Shown here piece by piece: positions 1-9,299 of a stretch of DNA of 64,000 nt. This DNA is from Lentibacillus halodurans (lineage in GTDB: Bacteria; Bacillota; Bacilli; Bacillales; Amphibacillaceae), in NCBI RefSeq assembly GCF_900112045.1, contig NZ_FOJW01000002.1, positions 131,962-195,961 of the forward strand, read 5' to 3'. The notes beneath the pieces are model-generated. The model ran no database searches, was not told the origin of the DNA, and saw nothing but the letters and a program-made list of their open reading frames with translations. Numbering within the stretch: the first letter of the stretch is position 1; each line of letters starts with the position of its first letter. A program made the position numbers and the translations under genes.

Positions 1-175
1 TATTGCATTCACTGATCAACTTCATTGTACTATATTTTTAGCCATGATCATAACATATGCATGTGTCAGCTATTATCTTCCAAATACTGTTGTCGTATTT
101 TGAAATTTATTGTTCTATTAATGGTCGATTTCCTTTATAATAGATCTAAAAGGGAAAATGGGAGATTGATAGATA

Positions 176-1396
176 ATGAAGAGAAAACACTTCATGATTA
201 CTGTTGCAGCAATTATTCTCCTTCTTATCGCAACGGTTATACCGATTACGGCACAACAAACGAGTGGTGAGGGGACATTGAAGGCAAGTCCGCATACAGA
301 AAAACAAACGATGCTTTCCACGATTGATACCGAACAAAAACTACAGCGTTTTACATACGATTCCGGACTTGATTTTGAATACCCGGATGCCATCAGGGGA
401 ATTTATGTGACAGGCCCTTCAGCAGGTGGAGAGAAATTTAATAACCTCGTCAATCTAATCGATACATCCGACTTGAATGCCATGGTCATTGATATCAAAG
501 AAGACCACGGGAACCTGACGATTAATGTCCCGGAAGACTCCCCATATAGCGATGCTGCTGTAAATTATATCGATAACCCACGGAAAATGCTCGAGTATTT
601 AGAAGAAAAGGGGATTTATCCGATTGCCAGAATCGTCGTCTTCAAAGATTCTGTGTTGGCTGAACAACGCCCCGACCTGTCCTTTCAAAAAAATGGAAAG
701 GTCTGGTCGAATAACAAAGGGGAGGCATTTGTCAATCCATATCAAAAGGAAGTATGGGAATATAATCTGAAAATAGCTAAACAGGCTGCCGAGCTGGGTT
801 TTCAGGAGATCCAGTTTGATTATGTTCGTTTCCCGGAAGGATTCGAAAACAAGGACAGCGAATTAGACTATAGTCAGGGCGACTATAAAAATGAAGATAT
901 GAGTAATGTGAAGCGGCGTGTCAAAGCAGTTACTGAATTTGTCGAATATGCCAGGGAAGAACTGGATTATTATGATGTTGATGTTTCTGTCGATATTTTT
1001 GGTTATACAGCGACAATTGAAGAAGCGCCTGGAATCGGGCAAAATTTCCCTAAAATCGCAAGCAATGTGGATGTTATTTCGTCAATGATTTATCCGAGTC
1101 ACTGGACATCCTATTTTGACATTGAATTTCCGGATAAAAAGCCATATGAAACGATAACCGAATATGTAAAAGTTGAAAATGGCATTCTCGATCAATTGGA
1201 AAATAAACCTGTATCACGCCCATGGATTCAGGACTTTGAGGCACCATGGCTCTATAGTGGGGCTCCGACTGAGTATGGCAAAGGAGAAGTGGAAGCGCAG
1301 ATTAAAGCATTAAATGAAAACGGCATAAACGAATTCTTAATTTGGAATGCCGGTAACACTTATACGGAAAATGTAGATTATACACCGATGGATTAA
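176..1396 (+). CDS. Secreted putative glycoside hydrolase, DUF4015 family
   Basis: The 406-residue product starts with a short basic stretch and a hydrophobic segment of about 20 residues, a typical signal peptide, so it is probably exported or membrane-anchored. The rest matches the DUF4015 'putative glycoside hydrolase' family: the IRGIYVTGPSAGG start of the barrel near residue 75, a DIKEDHGNL strand, the QFDYVRFPEG strand near residue 220, and a C-terminal IWNAGNTYT strand. These suggest a TIM-barrel fold with acidic catalytic residues; the substrate is unknown. The ATG follows GGGAG by about 10 bases. It is monocistronic, with a strong terminator downstream. Confidence 0.8.
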   Translation: MKRKHFMITVAAIILLLIATVIPITAQQTSGEGTLKASPHTEKQTMLSTIDTEQKLQRFTYDSGLDFEYPDAIRGIYVTGPSAGGEKFNNLVNLIDTSDLNAMVIDIKEDHGNLTINVPEDSPYSDAAVNYIDNPRKMLEYLEEKGIYPIARIVVFKDSVLAEQRPDLSFQKNGKVWSNNKGEAFVNPYQKEVWEYNLKIAKQAAELGFQEIQFDYVRFPEGFENKDSELDYSQGDYKNEDMSNVKRRVKAVTEFVEYAREELDYYDVDVSVDIFGYTATIEEAPGIGQNFPKIASNVDVISSMIYPSHWTSYFDIEFPDKKPYETITEYVKVENGILDQLENKPVSRPWIQDFEAPWLYSGAPTEYGKGEVEAQIKALNENGINEFLIWNAGNTYTENVDYTPMD

Positions 1397-1470
1397 GTAC
1401 GATCACTGTGAATCTGGTGATAGTCGATATGTTTATTTTTGTCCATTGTAGTGATGGTTGTTTCTGTGCT

Positions 1471-1509
1471 AAAAAAACCGGGCTTTTTTGAATAAAACCC
1501 GGTTTTTTT
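1471..1509. terminator. Bidirectional Rho-independent terminator
   Basis: An A7-CCGGG arm pairs with a CCCGG-T7 arm around a 15-base loop, so a U-tract is made in either direction. It closes the DUF4015 gene. Confidence 0.85.
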
Positions 1510-1633
1510 AATTATAATAAGTTCATATAAAGCTAAACGGGGTAATAAAGGAGATGACAGCCTTTTAACCGGTTTAACATAAACGTCTGCTGTCGTTATA
1601 ATGGAAAAGACTACTAAACGAAGGAGTAGGTCT

Positions 1634-2221
1634 ATGAACTGGTATGAAAAATTGAACAAGTATTTCCCTGTTGAGGAGATGAAATCCAGAAAGCATATGG
1701 AAATGCTGCTGAAGGAAAAAGGGGATGTTTACCATAAAGATGAGGGACCTTACCACGTATTAATGTATGCGGAATTTGATACATTCCTTTTTATTGACTA
1801 TGTCTGGGTTTCCGCGCAATCAAGAGGACAAGGGATCGGACATAAACTGATGGAAAAGCTGAAAGAACGGAATAAACCGATTATTTTGGAAGTGGAGCCT
1901 GTTGATTATGATGATACAGATACCGGGAAACGCCTTCACTTTTATAAACGGGAAGGGTTTACTCACGCCCGTTACATTGATTATAACCGCCGATCACTGA
2001 CTACAAATGAAGAAACGCCAATGGAAGTATTGTACTGGTCCCCAAGTGATGAATCAGAAGAAATGATTTATGAAAAAATGAAAAAAATGTACGAGACGAT
2101 TCATACGTATAAAGACGAAGAAATTTATGGTGAAGCTTATCAGCCGGTAGACGAGGTGCTGAGTTATGATGAAGACCGTGATTCACATGACATATTCGAA
2201 AACCTGACAGAAAGAGCATAG
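1634..2221 (+). CDS. yjbC: GNAT-family acetyltransferase, YjbC type
   Basis: This 195-residue protein has a GNAT core: an FIDYVWVSAQSRGQGIG stretch (acetyl-CoA binding Q/RxxGxG) near residues 55-75 and a following LHFYKREGF helix. An acidic C-terminal extension follows. The start is the ATG preceded by GGAG at 1623; an earlier in-frame codon has no ribosome site. In Bacillus subtilis yjbC lies directly before spx, and the order is the same here, which supports the name. The acceptor substrate is not evident. A terminator separates it from spx, so spx probably also has its own promoter. Confidence 0.8.
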   Translation: MNWYEKLNKYFPVEEMKSRKHMEMLLKEKGDVYHKDEGPYHVLMYAEFDTFLFIDYVWVSAQSRGQGIGHKLMEKLKERNKPIILEVEPVDYDDTDTGKRLHFYKREGFTHARYIDYNRRSLTTNEETPMEVLYWSPSDESEEMIYEKMKKMYETIHTYKDEEIYGEAYQPVDEVLSYDEDRDSHDIFENLTERA

Positions 2222-2238
2222 ACATGATACTTATCATT

Positions 2239-2277
2239 TGGCCTCTTGGTTTTCCTGGGAACTAGAGGCCATTTTTT
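2239..2277 (+). terminator. Rho-independent terminator after yjbC
   Basis: TGGCCTCT pairs with AGAGGCCA over a 17-base loop and is followed by six T residues. Full read-through from yjbC into spx is therefore unlikely. Confidence 0.85.
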
Positions 2278-2500
2278 CAATCAAAAGGTTTAATGAAACA
2301 TGGATTGGGGTATAGTACAATTAAATAAGAACATTTTGTGAACACATATATTTTTTGCCATTTTTTTGCGAAAACCTCTACCTTTTGATTGACAACTGTA
2401 GTATAATTACACATGTAAGTTATTTAAACTTATTTTAATTTGATAATAAGTTATTGTTCATTAAATGTCTATATATTCTAAAATTGAGGAGTGATGTTAC

Positions 2501-2896
2501 GTGGTAACACTTTATACCTCACCAAGCTGTACATCATGCAGAAAAGCAAAAGCATGGCTGGAAGAACATGATATACCGTTTATAGAGCGTAACATATTTT
2601 CTGAGCCATTAACACTTGATGAGATCAAGGAAATATTGCGTATGACGGAAGATGGTACCGATGAGATTATATCAACCCGCTCAAAAGTATTTCAAAAACT
2701 GGATCTCAATATTGATCAATTGCCTATGAAAGACTTGTTCAATTTAATCCAGCAAAATCCGGGACTCTTGCGCAGACCGATTATTCTTGATGAGAAACGG
2801 CTGCAGGTCGGATATAACGAAGATGAAATTCGCAGGTTCCTGCCGAGAACAGTACGGACTTTCCAATTACGTGAAGCACAACGAATGGTTAACTGA
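2501..2896 (+). CDS. spx: Redox-sensing transcriptional regulator Spx
   Basis: Spx is an ArsC-like protein that binds the RNA polymerase alpha C-terminal domain and switches on thiol-stress genes. The 131-residue length and the start [13 protein letters not shown] are typical, with the redox CxxC at Cys10 and Cys13. The family's conserved RSKVF and [17 protein letters not shown] stretches are intact. It starts at GTG with GAGGAGTG about 9 bases upstream. Spx is degraded by ClpXP with the help of YjbH, which is encoded 6 kb downstream, so substrate and adaptor share this neighbourhood. The 220-base A/T-rich leader probably contains its own promoter; a TATAAT lies at 2402. Confidence 0.95.
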   Translation: MVTLYTSPSCTSCRKAKAWLEEHDIPFIERNIFSEPLTLDEIKEILRMTEDGTDEIISTRSKVFQKLDLNIDQLPMKDLFNLIQQNPGLLRRPIILDEKRLQVGYNEDEIRRFLPRTVRTFQLREAQRMVN

Positions 2897-2920
2897 TTTT
2901 CCAGCATAGTATAAAATTAA

Positions 2921-2956
2921 AAACGCAGATCCTTCTAAACCAGGTCTGCGTTTTTT
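2921..2956 (+). terminator. Rho-independent terminator after spx
   Basis: CGCAGA pairs with TCTGCG, extended by A/T pairs, and six T residues follow. Confidence 0.85.
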
Positions 2957-3262
2957 CTGTAAACATGTATATATTATTGTCCTGTATCCGAAGCGTGCAG
3001 TGTCAAAAAATAATTGAATATTTTATAACAGCTAGTGACAATGGGTGAAAAATCGTTTAAAATATAAAATTAACCATCTTTATATAGGCATATAAATTTT
3101 CAAACAGGATGCTTATATCATACAATGATGGTAAAGGAATAATGAGTGGTTATAAGTGTTTATGAAAAGGGAAACGTATCATAAATAATACTATTTGACT
3201 CTTCCACCATTTGGATTTGACCCTGAAAGTCACAATTCTTTAAACGAAGGGAGAGAAGCAGA
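2957..3262. other. spx-mecA intergenic region
   Basis: A/T-rich spacer of about 300 bases. No RNA gene or convincing operator was recognised; it presumably carries the mecA promoter. Confidence 0.5.
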
Positions 3263-3958
3263 ATGGAAATAGAACGTATTAATGAGAATACGGTAAAGTT
3301 TTATATTACGTATGTGGATATGGAAGATCGCGGATTCCAGCGTGAAGAAATCTGGTATAACCGTGAACGGGGAGAGCAGTTATTCTGGCAAATGATGGAA
3401 GAACTTAATTATAAAGAAGATTTTAATGTTGATGGGCCGTTATGGATTCAAGTACAGGCAATGGATAAAGGTTTAGAAATTGTCGTAACGAAGGCACAAA
3501 TCTCTAAAGACGGTGAGAATATTGAGCTGCCGGATGAGGATGGCAAAACGGTCGATATATCAGTTGATGATAAAATAGAAGATGTACTGGATGATAAGTT
3601 CGGAAAAGAAAGAGTGGGCAATGCCACTGGCAATGATGCGGGAGATGGCAGTCTTGCACTGATCGTTCGCTTCAATGACTTTGAAGATCTTATCCAATTA
3701 AGCCATTATTTCCAGGGTAACGATGAGGAATTAGAAAATACGCTTTATCATTATAAAGATCACTATTACTTGTATATTGTATTTCCGCAAGAAGATGATG
3801 ACAGACAGGAAGATTTACTCAGTCAAATATTTGAATTCGCAAATGACACCGATGTAACCATTCACTTTCTGGAGGAATATGGTAACCAAATATTTGAAAC
3901 CAATACGTTTGGTCAAATTCGCTCCCATTTTCCTGCAATCATTCGACGCTCTGAATAA
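3263..3958 (+). CDS. mecA: Adaptor protein MecA
   Basis: MecA delivers substrates such as ComK to the ClpCP protease and activates ClpC. The 231-residue protein has the standard N-terminal substrate domain (MEIERINENTVKFYITYVDM), an acidic linker around residues 80-115, and the C-terminal ClpC-binding domain with the conserved ARFNDFEDLI-like strand and a closing FGQIRSHFP. GGGAGAGAAG precedes the ATG. Together with spx, yjbH and coiA it makes this a regulated-proteolysis and competence neighbourhood, as in Bacillus subtilis. Confidence 0.95.
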   Translation: MEIERINENTVKFYITYVDMEDRGFQREEIWYNRERGEQLFWQMMEELNYKEDFNVDGPLWIQVQAMDKGLEIVVTKAQISKDGENIELPDEDGKTVDISVDDKIEDVLDDKFGKERVGNATGNDAGDGSLALIVRFNDFEDLIQLSHYFQGNDEELENTLYHYKDHYYLYIVFPQEDDDRQEDLLSQIFEFANDTDVTIHFLEEYGNQIFETNTFGQIRSHFPAIIRRSE

Positions 3959-4107
3959 AAGAGTGTCTTTTTTTTGGCTTTTTAACAAGGATAAAACTGC
4001 CAGTGATTTGGTATGGACACGTCACATACGCGGCAAATAACGAATTTTTCCTTTTTGCAGGATTTTGTCCATCGCTGTCGAATCTTTAAGTTGATGGAGG
4101 TGTTATA

Positions 4108-5298
4108 ATGCTGCAAGCAAAAACTGAATATGGGAGAATCGTGATATTATCCTCCTTTACAAAGGAAGAGATCTTGGCCTGGAAGAAAAAAACGCAATTT
4201 TTTTGTCCGACCTGTCACGAACCGGTTATTGTAAAGGCAGGTTCCAAGACGGTTCCGCATTTTGCCCACAGTTCCAGGAGTAATTGTCCTTCACAGGAAG
4301 GTGGTGAAGGGGCTTATCATGAGAAAGGGAAATGGTTATTATTTCAATGGCTAAAGCACCAGCAGCTTGATGTACAGCTGGAAGCGAACTTGCCGGCCAT
4401 CAATCAGCGGCCTGACGTTTTGATTAAACTAAAGGATAAAACGGTTGCTATTGAATATCAATGTGCAAGAATCCCACCTGAACAAATCATCCAACGAAAT
4501 AAGGGTTACGACAGTCAAGGGATTGTTCCAATTTGGATTTTGGGTGCAAACCGACTGGACCGCTATAACCGGGATCAAATAAAAATCGATCAATTCCAGC
4601 TTTATTTCATTCATCAATTTTCTCCAGATTTTCCACTGACTTTATATTACTTTTGCCCGGATACACTCCGACTCATTTTATTTCAGGATTTGTATTTTCC
4701 AACAAAACAGAGAGCGGCAGGGAAGATGTTGATCAAACCATTAAATGACATGATCTTTACCGACTTGTTTCGGATTTCCTTTTTTACGAAAAAAAAGATA
4801 TATCAAATTTGGAAAGGGGAAAAATATATATTCCGCACGAAACCTTCCAGACGTGTATACGGACGCGACTTGGCATGGCATCAATGGGTATACGTCAATG
4901 GCACCCACAAAGAGTCTCTCCCTTCCTTCATTCACCTTCCTGTTTCGGCTCAATACAGAATGGTAACCCCGCCATGGGACTGGCAGAGCAGGCTATGTCT
5001 TGAAATGATTAATCCGTTGGCAATTGGTGAAACATTCAGTCTCGGGCGCTGTATTCATTTTTTACGTCATCATCTGCGCCATGCGAAATTTTTCCCGCTT
5101 ATTAGGTCAGCAGCCAACCCGATTTACCAATACCTTCAACTGCTGGAGTATCTTCAAATCGTCCGTGAGACCTCCCCTCATTGCTTTATCAAGCAAAATC
5201 CAATACCTTTTTATCAGCATATAGAAGCTGCATTAGGCAAGGATGACCAATTGATGGATCATTTCATGAAGCAAAATGAAGGCATGAATGTGAAATAA
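4108..5298 (+). CDS. coiA: Competence protein CoiA
   Basis: The 396-residue protein has a CoiA-family N-terminus: a treble-clef-like segment (FFCPTCHEPV followed by PHFAHSS, about residues 30-60) and then a restriction-endonuclease-like nuclease core with RPDVLI and VAIEYQCA (about residues 95-120), the D...ExQ signature. CoiA promotes recombination during transformation. GGAGGTG is ideally placed before the ATG. The C-terminal half is less conserved and aromatic-rich, as usual. It follows mecA and precedes pepF, the Bacillus order (yjbF). Confidence 0.9.
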   Translation: MLQAKTEYGRIVILSSFTKEEILAWKKKTQFFCPTCHEPVIVKAGSKTVPHFAHSSRSNCPSQEGGEGAYHEKGKWLLFQWLKHQQLDVQLEANLPAINQRPDVLIKLKDKTVAIEYQCARIPPEQIIQRNKGYDSQGIVPIWILGANRLDRYNRDQIKIDQFQLYFIHQFSPDFPLTLYYFCPDTLRLILFQDLYFPTKQRAAGKMLIKPLNDMIFTDLFRISFFTKKKIYQIWKGEKYIFRTKPSRRVYGRDLAWHQWVYVNGTHKESLPSFIHLPVSAQYRMVTPPWDWQSRLCLEMINPLAIGETFSLGRCIHFLRHHLRHAKFFPLIRSAANPIYQYLQLLEYLQIVRETSPHCFIKQNPIPFYQHIEAALGKDDQLMDHFMKQNEGMNVK

Positions 5299-5381
5299 TT
5301 CGTTATACTAAATAAAATAAAGGATTTTTTGGGTGAAGCTAGAATAAAATGTATAGAACGAACTATAAGGAGGATTTTAAT

Positions 5382-7193
5382 ATGGCAAAAGCAGCCAAGG
5401 AATTGCCGAAAAGAAATGATATTCCGGAAGAACGGAAATGGAAGCTGGAAGACATTTTTGCAACTGATGATGATTGGGAAAGAGAACTTGGAGCATTGCA
5501 GAATGATCTTCCATCAATTGAGAAATATCAGGGGAAAATCGCTGAATCAGCACAGAATCTGTACGAGGTTTTACAGCTTCAGGATGAGCTGTCAGAGCGA
5601 TTAGGCAAACTGTTTACATATGCGCACATGCGTTATGATCAGGATACGACAAATTCAACGTATCAGGCGATGAATGCCAAAGCAGAAAATGTGCTGACCG
5701 TGACATCGAGCAAAATGAGTTTTATTGTTCCGGAAATCCTGGCAATGGATGAATCAAAACTGCAAACTTTCCTGGAAGAAAAAGAGGAATTAAAGCTTTA
5801 TGAACATGTTTTGGATGAAATCAGCCGTCAGCGACCGCATGTACTGAGTGAAAAGGAGGAAGCACTGCTGGCAGAAGCATCAGAACCGATGTCAAGTGCA
5901 TCCAATACATTCAGTATGTTAAACAATGCTGATTTAACCTTTCCTTCGATAGAAAATGAGGATGGGGAAGAAATTGATTTGACACATGGACGTTATATCG
6001 GTTTCCTGGAGTCCAAGGATCGCAACGTCCGGAAGTCGGCATTTAAAGCTATGTATGACACCTATGATAAATTCATTAATACGTTTGCTTCGACATTAAC
6101 AGGTACGGTTAAAACAGATAATTTCAATGCTAAAATGCGAAATTATGATTCTGCACGTCAAGCAGCATTGGATAATAATAATATTCCGGAACAAGTTTAT
6201 GAAAACCTTGTGGCAGCCGTCAATGAAAAGTTACCACTGCTGCACCGCTATGTCCGCCTGCGGAAAAAAGTGCTTGGTGTTGATGAATTGCACATGTACG
6301 ACATGTACACACCACTGGTCAAAGACGCCGATATGAGCATTTCCTATGAAAAAGCACATGAATATGTGCTTGAAGCGCTGGCGCCACTTGGGGATGACTA
6401 TGTTAATGTCCTGAAAGAAGGTTTTTCAAGCCGATGGATCGATGTAGAAGAAAACAAAGGCAAACGAAGCGGTGCCTATTCTTCCGGCGCGTATGGCACT
6501 CATCCGTATATTTTGCTGAATTGGCAGGATAAACTGAATGATTTGTTCACGTTAGCTCACGAATTGGGCCATTCACTACACAGTTATTATACGAGAAAGC
6601 ACCAGCCGTTCCGGTATGGCAATTACTCCATTTTCGTCGCTGAGGTGGCCTCAACAACGAACGAAGCCTTGTTAAATGATTACCTGTTAAAACAGGTTGA
6701 CGATGACAAACAGAAGCTTTATTTGCTGAATCATTTTCTGGAAGGATTCCGGGGAACCGTTTTCAGGCAGACCATGTTTGCCGAGTTTGAACATGATATA
6801 CATGAGCGTGCACAAAATGGTGAAGCATTGACTGCAGAAAAAATAACGGCCATTTACCATGAACTGAACAAAAAGTATTTCGGTGATGATGTAGTATCAG
6901 ATGAGGAAATTGGGAAGGAATGGGCGCGAATCCCTCATTTTTATATGAATTATTACGTTTATCAGTATGCAACAGGTTATTCTGCTGCGACAACACTTGC
7001 TGACAAGATTCTTAACGGAGAAGAGGGATCAGTTGACCGCTACTTGAATTACCTGAAAGCGGGAAGCAGTGATTATCCAATTGAGATACTAAAAAAAGCT
7101 GGTGTTGATATGACATCGAAAGAACCGATACTTGCTGCTCTTGACGTGTTTGAGGAAAAATTGAATGAAATGGAAGAACTGCTTCTGGATTAA
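5382..7193 (+). CDS. pepF: Oligoendopeptidase F
   Basis: Zinc metallopeptidase of family M3B that cleaves short peptides in the cytosol. The product has 603 residues if it starts at the ATG that follows AAGGAGG by 8 bases; an in-frame ATG 33 bases earlier overlaps that ribosome site. The catalytic LAHELGHSLHS motif (HExxH) lies near residue 391 and the third ligand lies in FVAEVASTTNEALL about 28 residues later. Length and motif spacing are normal. In Bacillus subtilis the equivalent, yjbG, is next to coiA. Confidence 0.95.
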   Translation: MAKAAKELPKRNDIPEERKWKLEDIFATDDDWERELGALQNDLPSIEKYQGKIAESAQNLYEVLQLQDELSERLGKLFTYAHMRYDQDTTNSTYQAMNAKAENVLTVTSSKMSFIVPEILAMDESKLQTFLEEKEELKLYEHVLDEISRQRPHVLSEKEEALLAEASEPMSSASNTFSMLNNADLTFPSIENEDGEEIDLTHGRYIGFLESKDRNVRKSAFKAMYDTYDKFINTFASTLTGTVKTDNFNAKMRNYDSARQAALDNNNIPEQVYENLVAAVNEKLPLLHRYVRLRKKVLGVDELHMYDMYTPLVKDADMSISYEKAHEYVLEALAPLGDDYVNVLKEGFSSRWIDVEENKGKRSGAYSSGAYGTHPYILLNWQDKLNDLFTLAHELGHSLHSYYTRKHQPFRYGNYSIFVAEVASTTNEALLNDYLLKQVDDDKQKLYLLNHFLEGFRGTVFRQTMFAEFEHDIHERAQNGEALTAEKITAIYHELNKKYFGDDVVSDEEIGKEWARIPHFYMNYYVYQYATGYSAATTLADKILNGEEGSVDRYLNYLKAGSSDYPIEILKKAGVDMTSKEPILAALDVFEEKLNEMEELLLD

Positions 7194-7203
7194 ACAATAG
7201 AAT

Positions 7204-7240
7204 GGCTGCTACCGGTTTGTTTTGGCAGCAGCCTGCTTCA
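7204..7240 (+). terminator. Probable terminator after pepF
   Basis: GGCTGCT pairs with AGCAGCC, with an inner CC/GG extension. The following tract is only moderately T-rich, so the call is tentative. Confidence 0.5.
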
Positions 7241-7254
7241 TTTCAACATCGGAG

Positions 7255-7365
7255 TAAAGTGAAACTTCATTCAGTGGAGTGTATTTCTCCACTGAATGTT
7301 AGTTGAACAGAATCGGGTCAGTTGGCCGGCGTTTTTGGGCTGGTTACTGACCATTACATGCGGGG
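7255..7365 (+). repeat. Dispersed palindromic intergenic repeat, copy 1
   Basis: It begins TAAAGTGAAACTTCATT and contains a perfect hairpin: CATTCAGTGGAG (7268) pairs with CTCCACTGAATG (7287) around a 7-base loop. GTTGAACAGAATCGG and a CCGGCGTTTT block follow. A second copy lies in opposite orientation near 10.4 kb and a diverged one near 61.2 kb. A partial copy of its first bases recurs at about 7369. Confidence 0.75.
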
Positions 7366-7532
7366 AAAAGTGAAACTTATTCAATAAAGCGTTTCAACTC
7401 ATAGAACGTGCCCGGTACAAGGGGATACGATAAGGCTGAGCCTCTCGGTTTTCTAACGGGTAATCCTAATTGAATGGCAATAGGGCTGAAAACCCTCTTT
7501 ATGTTTGTCTGGCGCAGGGACATTCTCGCAGG
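7366..7532. other. Gap between pepF repeat and small membrane gene
   Basis: No gene is supported here. The sequence includes a partial echo of the repeat start (GTGAAACTTATTCA) and otherwise unassigned DNA. Confidence 0.4.
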
Positions 7533-7721
7533 TTATGAACGTCCCCGCATTCTGCCCCGGTATACATTCCGGTGTGTAAATGTAAATATGGTTAAGTAAA
7601 TCGAGATAAACAGCATCGGCAATGTAATGTATAATGGTATTAACTGCATGAGTCCAAGTAAATTTAATAATGCTGCAACCAACGTCATCATGAGAAAAAT
7701 TAACGGCAGGAGTTCTTTCAT
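7533..7721 (-). CDS. Small membrane protein, positional match to YizD
   Basis: This 62-residue product is almost entirely hydrophobic: two probable membrane segments (KELLPLIFLMMTLVAALLNL and a second from about residue 27), followed by an Arg-rich tail ending RGRMRGRS. The ATG is preceded by TTGGAG with an 8-base spacer; a GTG three codons upstream overlaps that site and is less likely. A small gene (yizD) occupies this interval in Bacillus subtilis, but I cannot show sequence homology. Function is unknown. Confidence 0.5.
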   Translation of the reverse strand: MKELLPLIFLMMTLVAALLNLLGLMQLIPLYITLPMLFISIYLTIFTFTHRNVYRGRMRGRS

Positions 7722-7831
7722 CTTATCCACTCCAATTCAATGTTCACATAGAATAGAGGACTTTATTTTGAAATCAGCCAACTCGCCGATTTCCTCCCTG
7801 ACCTCTGGTTTCTGACTTCTGTAAAATGATA

Positions 7832-7872
7832 TGTGACAAACTTGTGAAATAGAAGTGTGACATTTTTGTGAA
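7832..7872 (+). promoter_or_regulatory. Four phased TGTGA repeats, probable ResD-type sites
   Basis: TGTGA occurs at 7832, 7843, 7856 and 7867, spaced 11, 13 and 11 bases, all on one face of the helix. TTTTTGTGAAAA at 7863 is close to the ResD/SrrA consensus TTTGTGAAT as I recall it. They lie just upstream of the roxS -35, where an activator would sit. On the other strand they read as (T/G)TCACA-N5 repeats, so a PhoP-type box is the alternative reading. Confidence 0.5.
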
Positions 7873-7888
7873 AAAGTGAACATGCTAA

Positions 7889-7939
7889 TTGATAAAATAA
7901 CGCCTCACTGATAACATTAATAATGTGAGATAAGTCACA
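7889..7939 (+). promoter_or_regulatory. roxS promoter with overlapping Rex/FNR-like palindrome
   Basis: TTGATA at 7889, a 17-base spacer and TAACAT at 7912 form a sigma-A-type promoter. Immediately after it is TGTGAGATAAGTCACA (7924-7939), an exact TGTGA-N6-TCACA palindrome that fits both Rex and FNR/CRP boxes. A repressor bound there would block the start of roxS. In Bacillus subtilis roxS is known to be controlled by ResD and Rex. Confidence 0.6.
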
Positions 7940-8045
7940 AACAAAACCCCTTTGTTTTTGATCATGAAACTTTCTCCCATCCCCCTTTGTTTATACAGAG
8001 ACGGAGAACAACAGGATGTACGCTGCCCCGTACATCCTGTTTTTT
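7926..8045 (+). ncRNA. roxS: Small regulatory RNA RoxS (RsaE)
   Basis: The about 120-base segment contains the two hallmark C-rich motifs of RsaE/RoxS: ACCCCTTTGTTT near 7945 and TTTCTCCCATCCCCCTTTG near 7971. These are the single-stranded anti-Shine-Dalgarno seeds known from Staphylococcus RsaE and Bacillus RoxS. It ends in a perfect 11-bp hairpin (CAGGATGTACG at 8012 with CGTACATCCTG at 8029) and six T residues. RoxS adjusts central metabolism and redox balance under NO or NADH stress. Its place beside yjbH agrees with Bacillus subtilis as I recall it. The 5' end is estimated from the promoter. Confidence 0.85.
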
Positions 8046-8111
8046 CATGTCAGAAAATATTAAGTATAGAGCATCATGAAACTAGTTTCTGTGAGCGTTA
8101 GTTACCAACAT

Positions 8112-8146
8112 AAAAAACTCAAAGCAATTTACATAACTTTGAGTTT
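8112..8146 (-). terminator. Terminator of the yjbH transcript
   Basis: Read on the minus strand, AAACTCAAAG pairs with CTTTGAGTTT and a T-run follows. It directly abuts the yjbH stop codon. Confidence 0.75.
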
Positions 8147-9042
8147 CATTCATCAATATATTTCCAAAATGTGCCGTACTTTACCGGAATCTTTTTCACG
8201 TACTGGCGCAGTTGCATTTTTTTCATTTCTTTGTCTGTTTCTGTTTCAGACCAGTCATATACGACCGATACCTCTTTGCTTCCAACAACATGATAATATT
8301 GGACAAAGTTTTCGAGAGGCGGTTTACTTGATGGAACTGGATCCTTTTGCAAAATCTGTTTCAGTATCTGTACATAAATATCATACGGATAAAGTCCTGA
8401 CACTTTGATCCCTTGTTCATCTGTCCTTTGATTAAAAAAGACAATTGTTGGTATATAGTCAACTTCCATTTCCCTCGTCAGTTTCAAATCGGATTGGAAC
8501 GCCTTCTTAGCCGATTGTGAGTACAAATCATCTTCAAATTCCTGGATATCCAAATTTGCTTCTCTGGCACATTGCTTTAGCACAGACATATCGGATATGT
8601 TTTCTTTACCCAGAAATGCGCTTTCTTGTACTCTTCGTAAAAACGTTTTGCCAGCCTTTTTACCTTGCAGTTCAGCTGCTTTTACGGCCATAGAAGCAAC
8701 CCAAGGTGCCGAGATTTCATTCTCTGTCCATAAATCACCATCACAGGACATGCCTGTACGGGAGGCTATTTTTTCCCATATTTGCTTTAATTGTTTGGGT
8801 CTATCAAATAGATCTTTATTTAACGAATTCAGTTGCCCGCTAAGGATCGGTTGCAATGTGAAAAAACGTCCATATTCAATGGACAGCTTTTTCAAATAAG
8901 GTTCCAGTGACCAGCATTCCGGACATAGCGGATCGATAAAGACATATATTTCGACGGGTTTTTGAACAAAGTCGATATAGCTATATTGAGGCGATGTGCT
9001 TGTGTGATTTGAGCCTGACAGCTCTGGCTGGTTCCAACTCAC
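8146..9042 (-). CDS. yjbH: ClpXP adaptor protein YjbH/SpxH
   Basis: A DsbA/thioredoxin-like adaptor that presents Spx to ClpXP. The 298-residue product has the [18 protein letters not shown] active-site-like segment with CxxC near residue 40, and the [10 protein letters not shown] strand of the thioredoxin fold near residue 205. The GTG start is chosen because AAAGGAG lies 7 bases before it; the longer reading begins at a TTG within that ribosome site. The gene precedes yjbI on the same strand direction but is separated from it by an inserted-looking element, so the usual tight yjbH-yjbI coupling is loosened here. Confidence 0.9.
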   Translation of the reverse strand: MSWNQPELSGSNHTSTSPQYSYIDFVQKPVEIYVFIDPLCPECWSLEPYLKKLSIEYGRFFTLQPILSGQLNSLNKDLFDRPKQLKQIWEKIASRTGMSCDGDLWTENEISAPWVASMAVKAAELQGKKAGKTFLRRVQESAFLGKENISDMSVLKQCAREANLDIQEFEDDLYSQSAKKAFQSDLKLTREMEVDYIPTIVFFNQRTDEQGIKVSGLYPYDIYVQILKQILQKDPVPSSKPPLENFVQYYHVVGSKEVSVVYDWSETETDKEMKKMQLRQYVKKIPVKYGTFWKYIDE

Positions 9043-9065
9043 ATCGATTCTCCTTTCCAATGGAT

Positions 9066-9282
9066 GTTCAAAAAGATATCAAATCATCAGCGGTGAATCT
9101 CTTGACTGCAGAGGATCTGTTGTTAAAATCACCAATGTCATCGAAAAAGTAAACACTTTTTCGTGCGATGTTTCGCTGCCGAATTTTTGTGCTGTGGGAA
9201 ACACAGAAGTCAATATCCCGTGTGTAAGTCCGTCGGCTGAAACTTCGCCACTTTGACTTTCCTATTGATTGACTTTTTGAAC
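9066..9282. repeat. Inverted-end element between yjbH and yjbI (MITE-like)
   Basis: GTTCAAAAAG at 9066 and its exact inverse CTTTTTGAAC at 9273 bound about 217 non-coding bases that separate two genes normally close together. A much shorter segment with the same kind of ends lies at about 14265. No transposase is present. This may be a non-autonomous insertion or a repeat family; no target duplication was established. Confidence 0.4.
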
Positions 9283-9299
9283 GCTTACTTCCAGTACAC

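Noticed and set aside
2389-2407. spx promoter formed by TTGACA and TATAAT
   Set aside because: The two hexamers are only 7 bases apart, so they cannot be one promoter; a PerR-like reading of the TATAAT region was also too weak.
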